Assembly (NCBI GenBank): GCA_037893245.1
Contig: JBAIAA010000669.1
Coordinates: 1,752,287-1,816,286 of the forward strand
Reading direction: 5' to 3'
Source: Crossaster papposus
Taxonomy: Eukaryota > Echinodermata > Asteroidea > Velatida > Solasteridae
DNA: 64,000 nt
Shown here: piece after piece, positions 11,965-24,202 of the stretch
Numbering within the stretch: position 1 is the first letter of the stretch
Layout: each line of letters starts with the position of its first letter
The notes under the pieces: generated by a model
What the model was told of the DNA's origin: nothing
The model's input: the letters and a program-made list of their open reading frames with translations, nothing else
Databases searched by the model: none
Program-made: the position numbers and the translations under genes

Positions 11965-12420
11965 ATAATAATTAACCATTTGTATATAGCGCATAACACA
12001 TAGTGATTAAACATGTCCCTATGCGCTGTAGAGAGAAAAAAGACAACACAATACAAATACAAGATGTACTAGGTTTCAAACAAAAATGCATGAATTAAAT
12101 GTTAAATAAGTGCGTCTTTAAATCAATCTTGAACTTATCAATAAAATCAATATTTTTTAAATGTTCCGGGAGATTGTTCCATAGGGTTGAAGCAATGTGA
12201 GCAAAGCTGCGTTCACCACATGACCTAGTCAAAACTGGTGGAATAACAAACAATTGTTTCTTATTAGAACAAAGATTTCTTGATGGTGTGTACAATGTTA
12301 ACAGCTCTATCAATTAAGGTGGCGCAAAATTATAAAAACATTCATATGCCAACAACAACATTTTGAATGAAATGCGAGAGTGAATGGGAATTTAATGTAG
12401 TTCTCTTAGGATAAGAGACA
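11965..12420 (-). mobile_element. 3' fragment of a non-LTR retrotransposon
   Basis: The minus strand from 12313 to 12095 encodes a reverse-transcriptase C-terminal tail, reading SFAHIASTLWNNLPEHLKN and then FKIDLKTHLF, the same signature as the tail of the element at 7240-8708 but clearly diverged. The 3' untranslated part and a GCGCTATATA-containing end follow toward 11965. It is heavily 5'-truncated and cannot be functional. The remainder, 11568-11964, shows no gene. Confidence 0.7.
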
Positions 12421-12857
12421 CCGATTCATGTTTCCTAATGTGATACATAAGACGAGCTGCAGAGATAGATATCCCTTATGTGAGCAGGTGGCCTTGGCTA
12501 CAACTGACAGTCGCACCGTGAACTACTTTTCAGGCTGTGAAATAAATTTACAACAAAGCCACAAGAATTGATTTTTTGAAGAGCATTGAAGCGCACTTCG
12601 TGTTATCACTACTATACAAATAGGTAGCCACTGAATTTCAGTTTCACTACTTTGCCAGCAATGAATTCAAATTGGTCTGCTTTTAATAAATATAACCCAC
12701 TAATTGTCATGTTATACGCGTAAATAGTCAAGGACTGAAGAGAAGGCGTTATGAAAGAGGCAGCGGCTCCATAGGCTCGTTGTTAATTAAAGCATGGCTG
12801 CCGAAAAATTTCACGAGTCCGTGCTTAAACAATTAGGTTGCCAAAAATCGATAGACG

Positions 12858-13103
12858 TACAGGGTCCAATTTCATGAAGCTGCTAAGCACACAAATTTGC
12901 TTAGCACAAAAAAGTCTTGCTCATTAAAAACAGGTTGCCAGACAAAACTATACGTGCTTTTCATGCTTAGCAAAAACCAGCTGAATACCAGTCAAACAAC
13001 AATATACATTACTCGAAAATATAGTTTGTAACCCTGTTTTTGGCAAGTGAGAATGTTCATGCTAAGCAATGATTTTGTGTGCTTAGCAGCTCTTTAAAAA
13101 TGG
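12858..13103. repeat. Foldback MITE with CTGCTAAGCA arms
   Basis: Left arm CAATTTCATGAAGCTGCTAAG and right arm ending GCTTAGCAGCTCTTTAAAAATGG are near-complements, with further inverted pairing inward (TTGCTTAGCA against TGCTAAGCAATG). A fragment of the same family lies at about 28195-28230. It resembles the Harbinger-like ends of the element at 54885-55498 but a 3-bp duplication is not certain. Confidence 0.55.
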
Positions 13104-13328
13104 CCACTGTTTGGTTAATGGTTAATGGAAAATCAAAGAGAATTCAGCGGAGTTATTAAACCCTGAAATGCAGATCATTGATAGCGGACGTGCAATTGGG
13201 CGTGAAATTGATGCTTGGCACGTTCTGGTCTTAATTACGTTTTCTTGGTGTTAAAGAAACACGTTTTCTCAAATAAAAGGCATTTCACTGATCGCGCCTC
13301 ATTCGTGCAGTTGGTGTGTAACAGCAAA

Positions 13329-14417
13329 ATGGGGAAGGTACGGAATTTCGGACTGTCTGTTCGACAAGTATTTGTAATTTATACTTTGTTGTATATTTTA
13401 TTTTCTATCGTGCCCGTCTACCAAGGAACATTTTGCGGTCGTACACTCTCACAGAAATTCAGTGGTGCTAAAAACCGAGCACTGAAAAATGACTCAATTT
13501 GGTCGGGTAGAGTTGGTACTCTGGTCGGCTGTGTGAGCCTGTGCCACTCTTGGCCAGTTTGCGAGTCAGTCAATTACTTCAAGAACAATCGTAGCTGTGA
13601 TCTCAACCACGCCACGAGAGTAGATGCACCAACTGGCTTCGTTGAAGACCAAGCAAGCGTGTACTTCGATGGTAATACCAACACACCTTGCTTTTCCGTA
13701 GAAGATTTCAGTGATCACAGCGACGTTCATACAATCGGATTTACCGCCAAAGTGGAGCCCCGTTACAGCGATTGCCAGAGTTTACTGAAGAAAGGTTGCA
13801 GTGTGAGCGGTATCTATACGCTATTCCCCGCGGGATTTGCAGATGGTCTGAGGGTGTACTGCGACATGGAGACCGACGGTGGAGGCTGGCTTGTCATTCA
13901 GAGGCGTCAGGATGGCAGTGTCGACTTCTACCGCGGCTGGGCTGACTACCGCGTGGGCTTTGGTGACTTGGCTGGTGAGTTTTGGCTCGGCAACGACAAC
14001 TTGCGCACCTTGAGTAATTCTAATGGACCTTGGGATCTTCGAATCGATTGGGAGGACTGGGATGGCAACACAGCTTGGGCTGAGTACAGAGATTTTAAGA
14101 TCTCTGGACAGAATTTTAGTTTGAGTTATGATTCGTACAATGCAGACAGTAATGCTGGGAATTCCCTTCACAGGCACAATGGTATGCTCTTTACAACAAA
14201 GGACAAGGACAATGACAAGGATACTAATCGTAACTGCGCGGACATAGAGAAAGGAGCTTGGTGGTACGACTTATGTTCCTCGTCGAACTTGAACGGTATG
14301 TATTTCACTTCGTCTTGGGAAAAATCAAGCGACTTTCGAGTCATTGCATGGAGTTCATGGAAGGGTTTTATCTACTCTTTGAAAAGTTGTAGTATGAAGA
14401 TTCGATTGGCAAAGTAA
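13329..14417 (+). CDS. PAN/apple plus fibrinogen-related domain protein, single exon
   Basis: A 362-residue reading frame. I place the start at ATG 13329 (MGKVRNFGL) because the open frame upstream has no earlier ATG and this Met sits just before a hydrophobic segment (about residues 12-31), a signal peptide or anchor. Residues about 36-115 form a Cys-rich PAN/apple-like module (FCGRTLS ... GCVSLCHSWPVCESVNYF). Residues about 146-362 are a fibrinogen C-terminal domain: DCQSLL, CDMETDGGGWLVIQRRQDGS, FWLGNDNLRTL, a calcium-site acidic run DKDNDKDTNRN (about 292-302) followed by NCA, then WWYDLC. Such lectins bind acetylated sugars outside the cell and act in agglutination or immune recognition in invertebrates. 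The lack of introns suggests a retrocopy or an intron-poor family. A possible poly-A signal ATTAAA is at 14498. Ligand and orthology are unknown. Confidence 0.9.
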   Translation: MGKVRNFGLSVRQVFVIYTLLYILFSIVPVYQGTFCGRTLSQKFSGAKNRALKNDSIWSGRVGTLVGCVSLCHSWPVCESVNYFKNNRSCDLNHATRVDAPTGFVEDQASVYFDGNTNTPCFSVEDFSDHSDVHTIGFTAKVEPRYSDCQSLLKKGCSVSGIYTLFPAGFADGLRVYCDMETDGGGWLVIQRRQDGSVDFYRGWADYRVGFGDLAGEFWLGNDNLRTLSNSNGPWDLRIDWEDWDGNTAWAEYRDFKISGQNFSLSYDSYNADSNAGNSLHRHNGMLFTTKDKDNDKDTNRNCADIEKGAWWYDLCSSSNLNGMYFTSSWEKSSDFRVIAWSSWKGFIYSLKSCSMKIRLAK

Positions 14418-14567
14418 GGTACTTATTGAAACGACTCGGACCACATTGGCTCAAACGTGTCACCAATTTGGCAATATGGACCAATATTTGAATCGCCATT
14501 AAATCAACAGTTTGCGTTGATGTTTCATCTTGTACACTTTCTGCAATTCACTTCTCAAATCAAAATG

Positions 14568-17500
14568 TTTAAATGTATAATTTAAAAGACTGATGAAATT
14601 ATAACGCAAGATGGTGGTTTAATAGGCGGTTTTCCCGAGCCGCATATATATCCTGTACACGTATCACATCTAATCGTCCCTATAGTAATAACGAATTATA
14701 AACGGGGAATATAAACGTAAAGTAATAGGCATATGCGGGAATACCACCAAAAATCGCGTCGTGTAAATTCACTAAAAGAAAATATTCGGTCAATTCCGTT
14801 ACCTCCCTTTAAATTTGTCTTGGCTATGAACATAACAAAACGGGCAAATGTTTGCTATTAATTATCGCTAAATCTCTAGAGGTCCCCTGAGCATGCAAGA
14901 CTAAAAACTAAATATTATAGTAAAAAGTCCACACATCTGACTAAAGCTACAACACCATAGTGCACAATAGACTGTATTAATGAATACAAATAGATGATTG
15001 TATTCGGGTGTGTCCAAAATGTAAACAAACTCCGAATTATCTTAAAAACCTCAGAGCTCATAATATTATTTCAAATTACTTGTAATTGATAATAAACGTA
15101 TCCAATGTATTTGACTACAAGCCGTGAGGTTGGACTGTTAACATCTTCATACTTAAAATGTTACGAGAAAATGGTGCACTGTTATTAGGTTATTTTCCTT
15201 GTTCAGTAATGATACTATCTGCATTACGGCAAAGAGAAAAATGCTACCAAAAGAGCAATAAAGACTTATATGAAATATCAGAAATATATGTGTATAGTTT
15301 ATATAAATATTTGATCGGTAATGAACCCATTTAATAATATCGCTTTCAAAAACATAAAACTAGATATTACAATTTGTTTGATTGGAAAGCCACAAAAGAT
15401 CGAGTGGCAGTAAAAGTAGAATAAGCTCAAACAAAATTGTAAACATTATGAATGTGTTTTAAAGTGTTGGGGTATAATAATTAGTGAACTTATAACTCAA
15501 ATTAAGCACATTTTATAGAAGTTTGAAAATTGTTCTCTTTATAGGCTTGCATTTAGAAACTTGCTTTCCGTGATTCTATAAAGGTTTTTGGCAAAATTGT
15601 ATTTAGGTGAATTTCTGCACTGCAAGGATTTGAATCATTGCGACAGTTAATGATTATGTAAATGTTTATCATTTGTAATAATTACGTTTAGCCTGATAAA
15701 CTTGATGTAGGCCTTGATGTGTATATAGTTAATACTGAAATTGTTATTTGAACTATAATCCTCGACTGAACAATACCACTTAAGGGTAGGATACATCAAT
15801 AATTGCTTGAATTTTCTTGAATGGGTTGAAATGGGGGATGTATTTTGTAGTAAATATCGTTTAACTGACCTGTCCAAAGTTTTACAATCATAGATGCTGA
15901 GAAAAGCAAGAAAAACGGCGTTCGTTTTCTACCACCGTCGGGCAGTTTCTTTTGTTGTTCTATTTTTTTCGCGTTCGCCGAAATTGACAAGTATAGTTGC
16001 TGGTGGTTTCTGGGAAAGTTACAAATGGTTGTGTTTGAATGGCAATTAATGATTATTCGTCTGAAGTGGGAAGATGTTCGAATGCATGATTCGATTGAAA
16101 CGCAAAATACGCTCTCAAGAACAATTGCTTGGTGTATTTTTATCCGTGGTGTATCGCAGACAGTCTATGGAGTGAACCAAATGTCATATATGAATGTCCT
16201 AACAATGTTTTAGCAGTCTGGAAATGTTTCGCACTCGTCTTGCATTTTGTACATTGATTTAGCAAATTTAAAAGTTAGGTTTGGCAAGACTGTAGGTAGT
16301 ACATGTACTCCCAAAATTCGTGATTGTAAAACAATCAATGTGACTGTTCTGTTAGCCACAGAAGATATATTGTTTTGAAATAACGTAGATCTTTTAATGG
16401 TTCAAGTAAACATTTGTGATTTGCCCAATTTATTGTTGAAGTTTTAAAATTCATTTAAAATAGCGATGTTAATAAGTATTTTCCAGTGTTACGCTTAAAC
16501 GTGTATTCATATTGCATGTAAAAAAACACATTTTTATTAAAACCGTGTTTTCATTGGACTTTCCTTTTCAAACTTTAAGATTGATGTTATTAGACTGCAT
16601 TGATGTAATGAAAACATTTCTATCACTATTTGGTTAAAACAATTTTGGCTGTAGATAAAGCTTTGAAAAGGCATTTGTAAATTCAAAATTGCATGTCTTT
16701 GTAATTTAAATGTTGTAATTATGGTGTCATAATAACGTGTTAATCCTCGTTGAACATATTTAATAATATATCGCTGGCAAAATTAAAATTAGATGTCGAA
16801 TTGGTTTAATTAGAAAGTTGCAATTTGTATTGTTAATGTAAAGTGGCAGTTAATAATTATGTAGCTCGTAAAATTGGTCAAAATTACGACGATGTTGTAT
16901 ATTTATATTTGCGGTGGTAGCTCATACAAAATGTGATGGTGTACAGCAAAATATATAAATGCACGATTTAGAGTCTGAACATTGTTCGTACAAGGCCACT
17001 GTTGTATTGTGCCAAGGCGTTCAACCAAATCGGCGTGTGCCCGACAGAAGGACATTGTGCGCGTAGGCCTTTATGCACGAACGCGTATCACCAAAACGTT
17101 CCCAGCAAAATGGCATACATGCAGAAAAACTGCCTATATTTTAATAAAATTTAAACATTTCCGTCGGAAGTTAACACAAATTGCTCTTAAAAATTGCGAC
17201 AAATTTAAAGTTCGTACGATTTATGATACAACGGATTCATAATACGTGTGTGGAAACATTGGAGCATTTCAATGCAGTTTTCATGAAAATGATTTTCGCT
17301 CAGAACGCTCATTAGGCCTATGCCCTTCTGCCGAGCACCCGCACATATAAATTCGTGGTTCTAAAACAATTATTCGGAAAATAATAAATGTGACTTTTTA
17401 GGATACAGAAAATCAACGTATATCTTGCCACGCTTTAGGTGGCCGTTTGTGATTTAATTTACTAACAATAACATTGGTGTTATAACGTTTTTTAAGTGTT

Positions 17501-17935
17501 GCATGTAACAAAATATATTAGTTAATAAGTAAAGGAACGACCGTTGTAAATACCGTGATAGGTATATCATAACGAATGCAATATGGAATTTGAATGGAAT
17601 ATCATTGGCATGTTGTTTGATAAAATGCAGTTGTAAACGAGTAGTAATATTTGAATCATATTTAGGTTTGCAAACTGCATAGACATTGGTGCAAGACATG
17701 AATGGCAGCTGTAATGCCACGGCCAACTGGTCTGCTCGTGCTAATCTCTGCACATAACCATTCCACAGTATACTGAGAATTCAATGTCTAAACTTTTCTG
17801 ACGATTTAACCGACTGTTGTGGCCAGGAATGAAGACATGTTGAACGGGAAAATAAAGATGGAGAAAGAAATTTGCTTCGTCGTTTATTTTCTTTCGTGAC
17901 TTCTGAGCAGAGTAACTTAATTTGTCCTTTATAGA
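14568..17935. repeat. 3' flank of the FReD locus, copy B
   Basis: Paralogous to 1-3830; see that entry for matching blocks. It begins 150 bp after the FReD stop codon. Both copies contain short palindromic and AT-rich segments and the same AATAAAG-containing end (about 17850 here, about 3700 in copy A). Copy B lacks the TIR element seen at 406-706 and carries an extra miniature-element piece at 15783-15990. No open frame is conserved between the copies. Confidence 0.75.
15783..15990 (+). mobile_element. Left-half copy of the GGTAGGATACACC MITE
   Basis: It starts GGGTAGGATACATCAATAAT and keeps the family interior (GTAAATATCGTTTAACTGACC, ATGCTGAGAAAAGCA, a GCGTTCGCCG segment). The right TIR is absent. 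A full copy is at 52184-52570. Confidence 0.6.
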
Positions 17936-18008
17936 GCCTGAAAGTTGTCCCCTGATGGCGCGCTTCTGGGCCCTTGGAGTTTTGTAAATAATTGTTGGTA
18001 TATTTATT

Positions 18009-18064
18009 TCTTAAGAACCCCCCCCCCCCCCCCCCCCACCACCACCACTACCCCCCCCCCCCTC
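18009..18064. repeat. C-rich low-complexity tract
   Basis: An almost pure C-run with CCA interruptions. The Pro/His-rich open frame it creates is not a gene. Confidence 0.8.
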
Positions 18065-18685
18065 CTCCACCCCCGGAAAAGGCGGAGGTCGATGTGAAGG
18101 ACTTTCTGAGAGTTACCACGCCAACCAGTCCGAGTCACCAACTCCTTTCTATCGATGTTTTCCCATCATCTGTTTTGGTAAATTGCAGTGTTAAGTGGAC
18201 AATTTGTTTTGCGGTATATATCATAATTATTTATGTATTTATTTGTTCACGAAGTAGTGTCTCCACGTATTTCTGAATCCGTAAATAATATAAAATCCAT
18301 CAATTGAACATGACATAGTAAGAATAAAACAGAATTTGTAACAACAAATCCGAAGAAAACTCACTCGAAAAACTTTACTAATAATGGAGGCTGCCATTTT
18401 TATGCGTTGTATCTACAGCCCTCAATTGTCTAGATTGTACAGTTGGTCACAAATTGGTCACAAATTGGTCAATAATGAGAAATTCAGGCACACATAGAAC
18501 ATTATGCAAGTACGTGTAATATAATTACATTGAGGAAGGGCATGCAGGTTGCAATAATGACAATGCAACGTCCACATAATAGGCGTTAGGTCAGAAAGTA
18601 TTAAAACTGATGAAATGTGTAAAAGAGCGCAAGGGGGTTAGCTGACACTTGGTGGCGCTCTTTATTGCATCCAAACGTGCCTTTT

Positions 18686-18788
18686 TTTCAGAGCCGTTTT
18701 CCAAGCCCCAACTTCGTCTCTGTGTTGCTTTGTTTATGCAGTTGATGATGGAGACGAACCTAAGCTGGAGTTTAGAAAACGGCTCTAG
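18686..18788. repeat. Small foldback with AGAGCCGTTTTC ends
   Basis: Left end AGAGCCGTTTTCCAAGCCCC and right end GAAAACGGCTCT are complementary, and the centre pairs around GAGACGAA. Relatives lie at 19273-19385 (GGCCGTTTTCTAAACTTCAG ... GTTTAGAAAACG) and about 53855-53955. Nothing else is recognised between 18065 and 19840 except scattered AT-rich sequence. Confidence 0.55.
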
Positions 18789-19272
18789 ATAGACTTGCAA
18801 AAATGGGTAAAAATAAAGAAGGGGCTGAGTTCTAAATTCTTTGATAAAAGAAATAACTTTCCCGTCTTAACAAACCAAAACGTACACTTGCCAAGGAGAA
18901 AGGTGCGCATGTATTTACAAATAAATTAAGCTGGAAGAAAATTAGGTGGCTCAGCAGCAATTTCGAGATCATAATACGACGAGTTTGCATTTTGGTTGTT
19001 GTTACATGTAGTTGTTTTTTTATAGAAACCTTTACTTAATTTGGTTCGGTTTCGGCTTCACCTCCAACTTTGTCACCGCACCGCCTGAATCAGTGAGAAG
19101 CAAACCAAATTAAAATAATTATACTTACGTTGGGCATATATAAACCGACTAAATATTTGTGATCCATAATATGCACCAGAATTTGGCTGGAGTTCCCGCA
19201 GTTAAGTTGGAGGCTTGACGAAACGAAGCCAGGGGTTCGAAAATACCCTAGTGTCAGATGATGATGAATAAT

Positions 19273-19385
19273 AGGCCGTTTTCTAAACTTCAGCTTGCGC
19301 TTTCGCTTCACATTGGCTCGACCACTATTGCCAAACTGCTTGAACAAAGCCAATATGAAGACAAAACTATAGTTTAGAAAACGTT
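19273..19385. repeat. Second small foldback of the CCGTTTTC family
   Basis: The arms GGCCGTTTTCTAAACTTCAG and TAGTTTAGAAAACG pair with each other, and the length and ends match the copy at 18686-18788. Confidence 0.5.
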
Positions 19386-19840
19386 TATTATCTATGACGT
19401 CATTGTCGACTGGTATACGAGCCACCGTTTCCGCCTTAATCATGCATTATATGAAGTCTAGATGCAGACTCTTGCGTGGTGCTGTATAAAATAAACACAG
19501 CCATCTTTATCTCTTTTCTCCGTCGACAAAATTACACAAGGCGAAAAAAAAGGAAAAAGTTCACATTTCTTCCAAAATTAATTAAGAAAAAAATAACCAC
19601 AGAGAAAGAGAGAAAGCTAAGGGTGCTATTGGTTCGGAATTTTTGACCCAATTCTCGGGATTTGGAGGTGAAAATGTGTATTCCGTGCGGACTAGCAGGG
19701 GTGAGTCGTTTTCTCCTATTCCAAATTGATTTTTATTTTTGTCACGTAAACGAATATGCGAATAGACCAAGTCCAAGCCAAGCCGGCCAAGGCGAACTAT
19801 TTCCGTTGTTGGCGATTGTGTACACTGTAGTTGAGGGGAA

Positions 19841-20220
19841 TAAGCCAGTTCGACATTCCCGCTGCGCGTGTGCACATGGAGATTTTACGATTTTTTTTTT
19901 TGAGATAAACATTTCAGCGATTGCGTGCAAAACCATAGCGGGGTACCAGCGAATTTAAGGAGATCGTCGTGTTCTAAAGTTATTAAGTAACATTTCTTTT
20001 TTTACGTTTTGGTGTTTTCAGGTGTTTTGTGTGGCCAAACTTTTGTTCGAACAAAGTTCCCATCGTCTTTTCGATTTCACAAGAAAATGCACAAAATGCG
20101 GATTCGGTTACCACGTCCCCCATAGCCTTGTGTGCATTTGTCTGCCGTGTTTGTCTGCAGAGAAAAATTGTTGAATCTTGTTGTGCACATGCGCAGTTGG
20201 AATGTCGAAGTGGCTTATAC
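19841..20220. repeat. Inverted arms next to the first 16-bp array
   Basis: Positions 19841-19880 (TAAGCCAGTTCGACATTCCC...) pair with 20181-20220 on the opposite strand with a few mismatches. The right arm ends exactly where the 16-bp array begins, so arm and array may be parts of one element. Confidence 0.5.
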
Positions 20221-20490
20221 AGGTCAACTCGTATGCGAGCCAATTCGTACGCAACAAACTCGTATGCGAGACAACTCGTAATGCAAACCAACTTGTACGC
20301 GGACCAACTCGTACGCGTGCCAAAGATTTTGGGTCAACTCGTACCCGGGTCAACTCGTACCCGAGTCAACTCGTACCCGAGTCAACTCGTACCCGAGTCA
20401 ACTCGGGTAACTCGTACCCGAGTAACTCGTACCCGGGTCAACTCGTACCCAAGTCAAGTCGTACCCGATTCAACTCGTACCCAAGTAAGC
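20221..20490. repeat. 16-bp tandem array, orientation 1
   Basis: Units of about 16 bp, consensus TCAACTCGTACCCGAG, with an irregular leading part (to about 20325) of related TCGTATGCGAG and TCGTACGCG units, followed by a GGTACCCGGGTACCCG run to about 20522. It is the reverse complement of the units at 24596-24886. Long open frames here encode a 16-residue repeat only because 16 is not a multiple of 3. Confidence 0.85.
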
Positions 20491-20649
20491 CTGTCACGGG
20501 TACCCGGGTACCCGGGTACCCGCCCGCGGAGGCCAAGAACCGGTTCCATTTTATCGGGTCGGGTACCCGTAACCGAATTTATAAATTTCGACGCAACGTC
20601 CGAGACAACACAAAATGTAAAAAAACACAAGTACATGCGTTCAAATATC

Positions 20650-21100
20650 ACTATCAGAAGATTTACAAAGTTCCGAGTGAATTTACCGACGATTCCAAAA
20701 CTCCATCCTGTGGTTTATATTTTAGTTTTATTTAGACTATCTTTGATGTGTCTCCAGAAGCGCGAAAGTGATGAAACACGATAGTATCAACCTTTTGTTT
20801 GCGTTTGTAATAAAGCTTCTTGCACTAGCCACTAGCCTGAAAATCATCCTCTCTGATGCGCCGCAGATGGCGGGTAGTACCTGAAATTAGTCTGTAACCT
20901 AAGATTTACAAAGTTCAAAGTGAATTACCGACCATTCCAAAACATCATTTTGGGTTTTTGAGTTTAGTTTTGTTTTGACTGGTTTTGACTATCTTTGACG
21001 CGTCTCCAGAAGCAAGAAAGTTGACCCATTGTGTGTGGTTTTTAATAAGTTTCTCGTAGCCAGGAAATGATCTTCCTTGATGCGCCGCAGATGGCGGAAT
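20650..21100. repeat. Tandem duplication of about 230 bp
   Basis: About 20650-20880 and 20905-21100 share GATTTACAAAGTTC, GACTATCTTTGA, GTCTCCAGAAGC and GATGCGCCGCAGATGGCGG in the same order. No gene seen. Confidence 0.65.
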
Positions 21101-21360
21101 AAAGTGAACAAACAAACATTGTAATTGTACTTATGCTAACCCTTGCCTGGCAGATACAGAATTTATTTAAAAGGCGTTGGTCGGTATATTCCTCGAGCGA
21201 ATTTATTTATCTCTTAGACCATGCCAACCGATGGTCATTAAATTGTGTAAGTACTTTTACAAAAGTTTGCCGTACTGATTTACAAATAAAAAGGTGTAAA
21301 CAAAACCTGAGCCTGTTTATTTACGAAACCCTAGTCCTACTTTGTTTGTTTTTTAATTCC

Positions 21361-21815
21361 TAAGGTTAATTATGTAATTGTCCTTGTTTTTATAGAAAGA
21401 AAAAAAAAGGTTACTTAAAGACTTATTTGAATGAACTCCTAAAATTTCTCCAACAGATTTCAGGGGTAAATAATAATATGATGTATTCTTGGTTTTTCTG
21501 ATGTCTAATAAAATCTACATACACCTGACCATTAAATAACGAGGCTAGCGAAATTTCCGGTTTATTTAATAACATTGATTTCTGGTTTCGTTGGGTTTTT
21601 TTAAAAGGAAGAGAAATAAAAGGAACAGAACCTTAACACCTAATATTTTGAGATCCTAAACATTTTGATCAAAATAATTCCTAAGGTTAATTATGTAATT
21701 TGCCTTGTTTTTATAGAAAACAAGAGAAAGGGTACTTAAAGACTTGTTTGAATAAACTCCTAAAAATTTCCCAACAGTTTTCAGGGGTAAATAATAATAC
21801 GATTATATTCTAAGT
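21361..21815. repeat. Pair of direct repeats of about 130 bp
   Basis: Positions about 21361-21490 and 21681-21810 share AAGGTTAATTATGTAATT, ACTTAAAGACTT, GAACTCCTAAAA-type and TCAGGGGTAAATAATAATA segments, separated by about 190 bp. The spacing is too short for a coding retroelement. Confidence 0.6.
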
Positions 21816-22280
21816 AGGGGCAAGAAATCCAGACAATGATTGACAGCTGACCTACAAATTGTATACATTTTGTAGCAAGTGGGCCAACAGTGGCCTACCA
21901 TTTCTTTGGAATTTCTATAGGCTGGGGATGGGAATGTCTCTTCCTAGTCTAGCCCTAGACCCTTGTGTTATTTCGGCGCCCACCACGCGCGCAACCACGT
22001 TAACGCTGTCTCTTTTTCAAATCCCGGCTTCGTGTGCGTTCTGGTCTCCAGTGCGTAGTTTACAAAATGCGGCTGGATCCATGTTCGCACTGGAGCCGAC
22101 GTTTGACAAACGTACATGATTTTGGATTCCCCTAAGGGTCTAGCACTAGTTGGCAATCAATTGTTAACTTTAACCTTAGTTTTCGACGATTCTCCCTCGC
22201 TTTTCCGAGGGATCCAATCAGCGACCGAGTTTGAGCCTCATCATGAATTATTCATTATACACAAATACAGGATATGACTG

Positions 22281-22805
22281 GGTATGTGTACACAAGACAG
22301 TGTACATGTAATGTACATCGTACATGTACAGTGTATGTGATGGCGACTGTATGCACGTATAGTATGCATTGCGCGAAATGTGCAGACTTAATAGCATTGT
22401 GTGGCCGATTATCCGGGGCAGTGCTACTAGTGCAAGCTAGCTGCAGCCGCCAACCGGCGCGGCCTGGCCGCATTGTACCCGTGCCGATCTTGTCGAGTCC
22501 CGCTGCAGCATCGCTTCAGGAGTTAGTAATCTGCTGCCGCGGAGAAGGGAAGGTTTTTTTTTATTCCAGTGTATCGAACCATAGAGAAAGGAACAGATCG
22601 AACGTACGTCATTTTGGCTACATTTCCCTGAAATCAAAGGACAAATTATAATTCGTTTCGTGGTTTCACTCATCACAAATTTAAACACCAAAGACAAATA
22701 CCTCTGCACCCGCGCAGTCACAAATAAACTCCGGGGCAGCCATCATTTGCTGTGTCGATGTATAATGTACATTGTACATTGTACATGTACATGTGTACAC
22801 AGGTC
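22281..22805. other. GTACATGT-rich palindromes around a GC-rich patch
   Basis: TGTACATGTA-type palindromes occur at about 22300-22335 and 22757-22800, bracketing a CpG-rich patch at 22435-22550. A CpG-rich patch ahead of a gene can mark a promoter, but no exon or start site can be tied to it. Positions 22806-23720 show no gene. Confidence 0.3.
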
Positions 22806-23710
22806 AATCGCGGCGAGTCTGGACATGATGTTTTGCGCGACACAATAACCCTCGGGTCTGCACGTATTTGCTTAACCGTCAATCATTATCACGTGATATG
22901 AATACTGCATATATTACAATAGTCTGACCTCGCCCCTTATGAGCCAACTTATCCAAGACCTTCGACAGGGTCCAGTTCACGGGTGGGGGTTCGTCGTGAA
23001 ATAGCGCCCTCTATAACATCGGTGGTTTGTGTCAGTGATCGCGAAATAAACAACACGAAGGTCTTGGAACCAAGACTAGTCTCTTCCTGGCATACATTAC
23101 AACCAATGAAAAAGAGAGATTATTAGAAGGAAGGACATGATTGGACTCTTTCTTTTTTATGGGATGGTTTATTTTTTATGTGGGGCCGGGTGGGAACTAG
23201 GGAAGAACACATAGCCAATAACAAGACTGCGCCATATGTAACAGTATTGCATCACATTGCAGTTCAGGGCCGCAGCTGCTTACTTACAAAAAAAGTAGCC
23301 TAAAAGGTGAAAAAAAAACATGCCGACCAGTGAAAAATGCTGGCGGGCTAGTCAAAAGTCAACATTACTGGTCTGGCCGGTTAGTGGGGAAAAAAGGTTA
23401 AGGGGAAACTCTGTTAACAGTGACGGCTGGGCGGATGAACTCACTGAAGAATAGACAGCGGGGAGCTCTTGGAAGTTCGCCGACTTCGTCATTCATGTCT
23501 TTATTAATCGCCAATACGTTTCTTTTATTTCATAAACTCATGTATATATAACAGACATTTTCACTGACAAATGTAATCAAATCGACCTTTTGCAAATCGG
23601 CATATCAAATAAATCATTATAGAACACGCTGGGTGGGGGCTGGGGCGTTTAACGAAAACACTGACTTCCGGGTTGGCGTTATAAGAAAACACTTCCGTGT
23701 TTTTTGGTTT

Positions 23711-23718
23711 TTTTTTTT

Positions 23719-23749
<31 letters not shown>

Positions 23750-23875
23750 GTGTTACGGGTACCCGGGTACCCGACTTTGATCGGGACCGGGTACCCGGTT
23801 CCATTCAAAACCGTAAACAAACAGGCTTATACCCAAGTCAAGTCGTACCCGAGTCAAGTCGTACTCCCCTCCCGT
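23711..23875. repeat. T/G homopolymer and short 16-bp-array fragment
   Basis: A T-run then a G-run (about 23711-23748) precede GGTACCCGGGTACCCG and two to three units of AAGTCGTACCCGAGTC, the same vocabulary as 20440-20522. The flank CTTATACCCAAGTC resembles the CTTATACAGGTC border of the array at 20221. Confidence 0.6.
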
Positions 23876-24202
23876 TAATTGAATTTCCTTCATCTTTACC
23901 TTCATTTTCTCAAAATATTCTAAATAAAATGATGTATGTTTCTTTTTCTTTTTCACTGGATGGTAGGATACTGAGGCTAGGAATGTTTCGTAAGGAATAT
24001 ATCTCTTTAAAAATATATTTTTTTATTATCGAACAAATTATGAATGGTAGAAATAGCTGTTATTTAATTTTTAGGTACTTGATGCATGAATTACTTCAAA
24101 TCCCGTGTTTTACCGAACCAAGAATATTTAGACAAGAAAGTTGTTGAAGTTGGTTTTCTTTACAATACTGCACATGGCTCAAATTTTTGTTGTGAATATG
24201 GG

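Noticed and set aside
21361-21815. Pair of LTRs
   Set aside because: Only about 190 bp separates the repeats and there is no primer-binding site or TG..CA border.
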